From Sphingobium sp. JS3065 (GTDB lineage: Bacteria; Pseudomonadota; Alphaproteobacteria; Sphingomonadales; Sphingomonadaceae), in contig NZ_CP102664.1 in the NCBI RefSeq assembly GCF_026427355.1, positions 1,612,001 to 1,676,000 of the forward strand: DNA of 64,000 nucleotides. The letters are read 5' to 3'. A model generated the notes under the pieces. The model saw only the letters and a list, made by a program, of their open reading frames with translations. It searched no databases and was not told where the DNA came from. Below are positions 62,440 through 64,000 of the stretch, in pieces (the first letter of the stretch is position 1; each line of letters begins with the position of its first letter). Made by a program: the position numbers and the translations under genes.

Positions 62440-63332
62440 GCCGCCGCGTCATGCTCGGCGCCGCGGCGATTGCCACCAGCCTGTTGCTCCCGGCAACCGC
62501 GTTCGCGCAAAGCTCCGGCGATCCGGCGAAACTGAAGCAAGGCTATTGGTGGTACGAGGCGCCCAAGGCTCCGCCGCCCGCGGCCGAGGATCCAGAAGCA
62601 CTGGCCAAGCCCGTCATCCCACCGATGGCAGAGCTTGCGACCTGGACGCCGCCCAAGATCCGAAAGCTGATCGAGCAGCAGCGCGACTATGCCGCCACGG
62701 TGCTGACGGTCGATGCGGTCTCCGACTTCTGGCGACTGCAGGACTTCGCGCGGCGCAAGGCGCGGGCGTTTGCGGGCGTGACCCAGATCGCAATGCTCCA
62801 GCACCCCGAGCTCAATTCGAAATCCGCGAACCCGATGGTCGGTGACGCGCGATCGGAACTCACGGCGCAGAAGGATGCGATCCGCCGCGGCTATCTGCGC
62901 GCACATGCCAATGAATTCGCGCTCGTCATGTTTTCGCGTTCGACCTGCGGCTATTGCCGTGTCCAATGGCCGATCGTCCAACGCTTCCAGGAGGAGATGG
63001 GCTGGCAGGTCACGCTGATGGACGTCGGCAAACGACCTGAGGTCGGGCAGCGGTTCGGCGTTGAAATCACGCCGACCACGATGATCATCCGGCGCGGCAG
63101 CGCGCAGCGCATGGTGATCGCGAGTGGCGTCGAGGCTTATCCCAATCTCGCGCAGATGGCCTACCAGGCAGTGCGGCTGCTGCGCGGCGATATTCGCCCC
63201 GAACAGTTCATGACCGGCCCCGGCGAGGATGACGGCTTCTTCGATGCGCTCGGCAACGGCCCGGTCTCGGCGACCGATCCGCGAGCCTTGGGCGGCGATC
63301 TCGTCGATGTCAGCCTGGAGCCGAAGCGGTGA
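62436..63332 (+). CDS. traF: T4SS protein TraF (thioredoxin-like, F type)
   Basis: A 298-residue periplasmic protein; GTG 62436 overlaps the upstream stop. Signal peptide (MLGAAAIATSLLLPATAFAQ). The TraF N-part (LKQGYWWYEAPKAPPP) is followed by a thioredoxin fold with Cys171-Gly-Tyr-Cys174 (FSRSTCGYCRVQWP) and cis-Pro in GVEITPTTMII. F-plasmid TraF lacks the CxxC pair, so this one may be redox-active. It acts in pilus assembly. Confidence 0.85.
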   Translation: MSRRVMLGAAAIATSLLLPATAFAQSSGDPAKLKQGYWWYEAPKAPPPAAEDPEALAKPVIPPMAELATWTPPKIRKLIEQQRDYAATVLTVDAVSDFWRLQDFARRKARAFAGVTQIAMLQHPELNSKSANPMVGDARSELTAQKDAIRRGYLRAHANEFALVMFSRSTCGYCRVQWPIVQRFQEEMGWQVTLMDVGKRPEVGQRFGVEITPTTMIIRRGSAQRMVIASGVEAYPNLAQMAYQAVRLLRGDIRPEQFMTGPGEDDGFFDALGNGPVSATDPRALGGDLVDVSLEPKR

Positions 63333-63910
63333 TCCGGCTCGTCGCCCTGATCGGCATCCTGGGCTTGATGATAGACACCGGATCCGCTGCTGCCGCGCAG
63401 ACCGTTACGCGCGAGCAGGCGATGCGCGCCGCGATCCATCCGGTTGCAGACAGCAATGGCATGCACGCCTGGTTGTCGCGGGTCCCGGCGACGCGCGATT
63501 TCCCAGACGATTTCAACGCCACGCTGCGCGGTCAGGGGCCGGCGTTCGTCATCGAGATGACCACCACACCGGGATGCGTTCCCTGCGGCGATCTCTGGAC
63601 CAAGCTAACGGCGCTTGGAGCACGTTATGGCTGGCAGGTTCGGACGATCAGCGCGCAAGAGGCGATGATCCGATCGGGGCGGCTCGGTCTGCCCTGGGTC
63701 GGGCATCCGGTTTCCTGGGCGCGCCCGATCGCCGACGCGGGGCGCGTGGTGCCGATCGCGATCGGCACCGATCACAGCGCCAACCTTGCGCGCAACCTCT
63801 ATCTCGCGGCGAAGATGTTGACCGGCGTGCGGCCCGCAGTGGGGGTGCGCGCCATGTCCAAATTCACCGGCATCGTCGGCATGCCGGCACAATCACAAGG
63901 GAGGCGCTGA
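63329..63910 (+). CDS. Thioredoxin-fold periplasmic protein of the transfer cluster
   Basis: A 193-residue protein; GTG 63329 overlaps the traF stop (GTGA). Signal peptide (LVALIGILGLMIDTGSAAAA). The core has Cys83-Val-Pro-Cys86 (TTTPGCVPCGDLWTKLTAL) and helix-strand elements of a thioredoxin fold, with no clear cis-Pro loop. It is the third thiol-disulfide-type gene of the operon. The family is not recognised. Confidence 0.6.
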   Translation: MIRLVALIGILGLMIDTGSAAAAQTVTREQAMRAAIHPVADSNGMHAWLSRVPATRDFPDDFNATLRGQGPAFVIEMTTTPGCVPCGDLWTKLTALGARYGWQVRTISAQEAMIRSGRLGLPWVGHPVSWARPIADAGRVVPIAIGTDHSANLARNLYLAAKMLTGVRPAVGVRAMSKFTGIVGMPAQSQGRR

Positions 63911-63963
63911 GCAATGGCGGGCGCAGCACCTCTCCTTCCCCTTGATTTCAACAGGAGCCCGCC

Positions 63964-64000
63964 ATGTTCCCAGCCCCCACCCGCGTCCGCCTTTTCCTCT
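63964..64000 (+). CDS. Start of the next transfer gene (truncated by window edge; traH expected)
   Basis: ATG 63964 follows AACAGGAGCC and reads MFPAPTRVRLFL, a plausible signal-peptide start. F-type clusters have traH after traF, but only 12 codons are visible. Confidence 0.45.
   Translation, partial: MFPAPTRVRLFL

Noticed and set aside
1..64000. CRISPR arrays, tRNA or rRNA genes
   Set aside because: No regularly spaced direct repeats, no cloverleaf with conserved T-loop, and no rRNA-like stretch were noticed by eye; a tRNAscan-SE and CRISPR search would settle it.

Overview
The window looks like accessory DNA from a sphingomonad (order Sphingomonadales, Alphaproteobacteria). The grounds are high GC, the protein families present, a sphingomonad-style lasso-peptide locus with its own TonB receptor and isopeptidase, and a complete F-type mating-pair-formation cluster. 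The mixture of conjugation genes, a ParB-like protein, a CHC2/Toprim primase-like protein, a strawberry-notch-type helicase and stacked cargo indicates a large conjugative plasmid or integrative conjugative element. Relaxase, coupling protein and replication genes are not in view, so the two cannot be told apart.

Region by region. 1-7968 is a defence-type island: a nuclease plus STAND-like NTPase gene cut in two by an IS3-family element (1810-3038, 31-bp inverted repeats, 4-bp target duplication), an overlapping upstream partner, a DUF4238 protein, a small PD-(D/E)XK nuclease-like protein and a HEPN/AbiU2-like protein. 8526-16423 is a divalent-metal efflux locus: an RND pump (CzcCBA type), a His-rich small protein, an NreB-like MFS exporter and a divergent CsoR/RcnR-family repressor whose metal ligands match the nickel sensor InrS. 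16543-22866 and 26630-33036 are element backbone: small orphan genes, DUF932, a methyltransferase/strawberry-notch helicase, a TGT-like protein, ParB-like and Toprim. The helicase gene is split by a three-recombinase (RIT) element at about 22867-26695 with 42-bp terminal inverted repeats.

33261-36044 is a quorum-sensing operon: luxR, luxI, a phytanoyl-CoA-dioxygenase-like gene and a MarR-like regulator. 36331-46759 is the lasso-peptide locus. On the plus strand lie an ECF sigma factor, FecR, a TonB receptor with an STN signalling domain, and a secreted prolyl-oligopeptidase-like lasso isopeptidase. Convergent to them on the minus strand are a 46-codon precursor gene (45398-45538), a fused RRE/leader peptidase and an asparagine-synthetase-like cyclase, preceded by XRE and GntR regulators. 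The likely logic is synthesis of a lasso peptide, TonB-dependent re-uptake and cleavage by the isopeptidase, with the receptor signalling through FecR to the sigma factor.

47687-64000 is the F-type type IV secretion cluster, in order: small periplasmic protein, DsbC-like protein, pilin, TraL, E, K, B, V, C, two small membrane proteins, TraW, TraU, a two-part TraN, TrbC, an S26 peptidase, TraF, a thioredoxin-fold protein and the start of one more gene. The genes are mostly joined by ATGA or GTGA overlaps.
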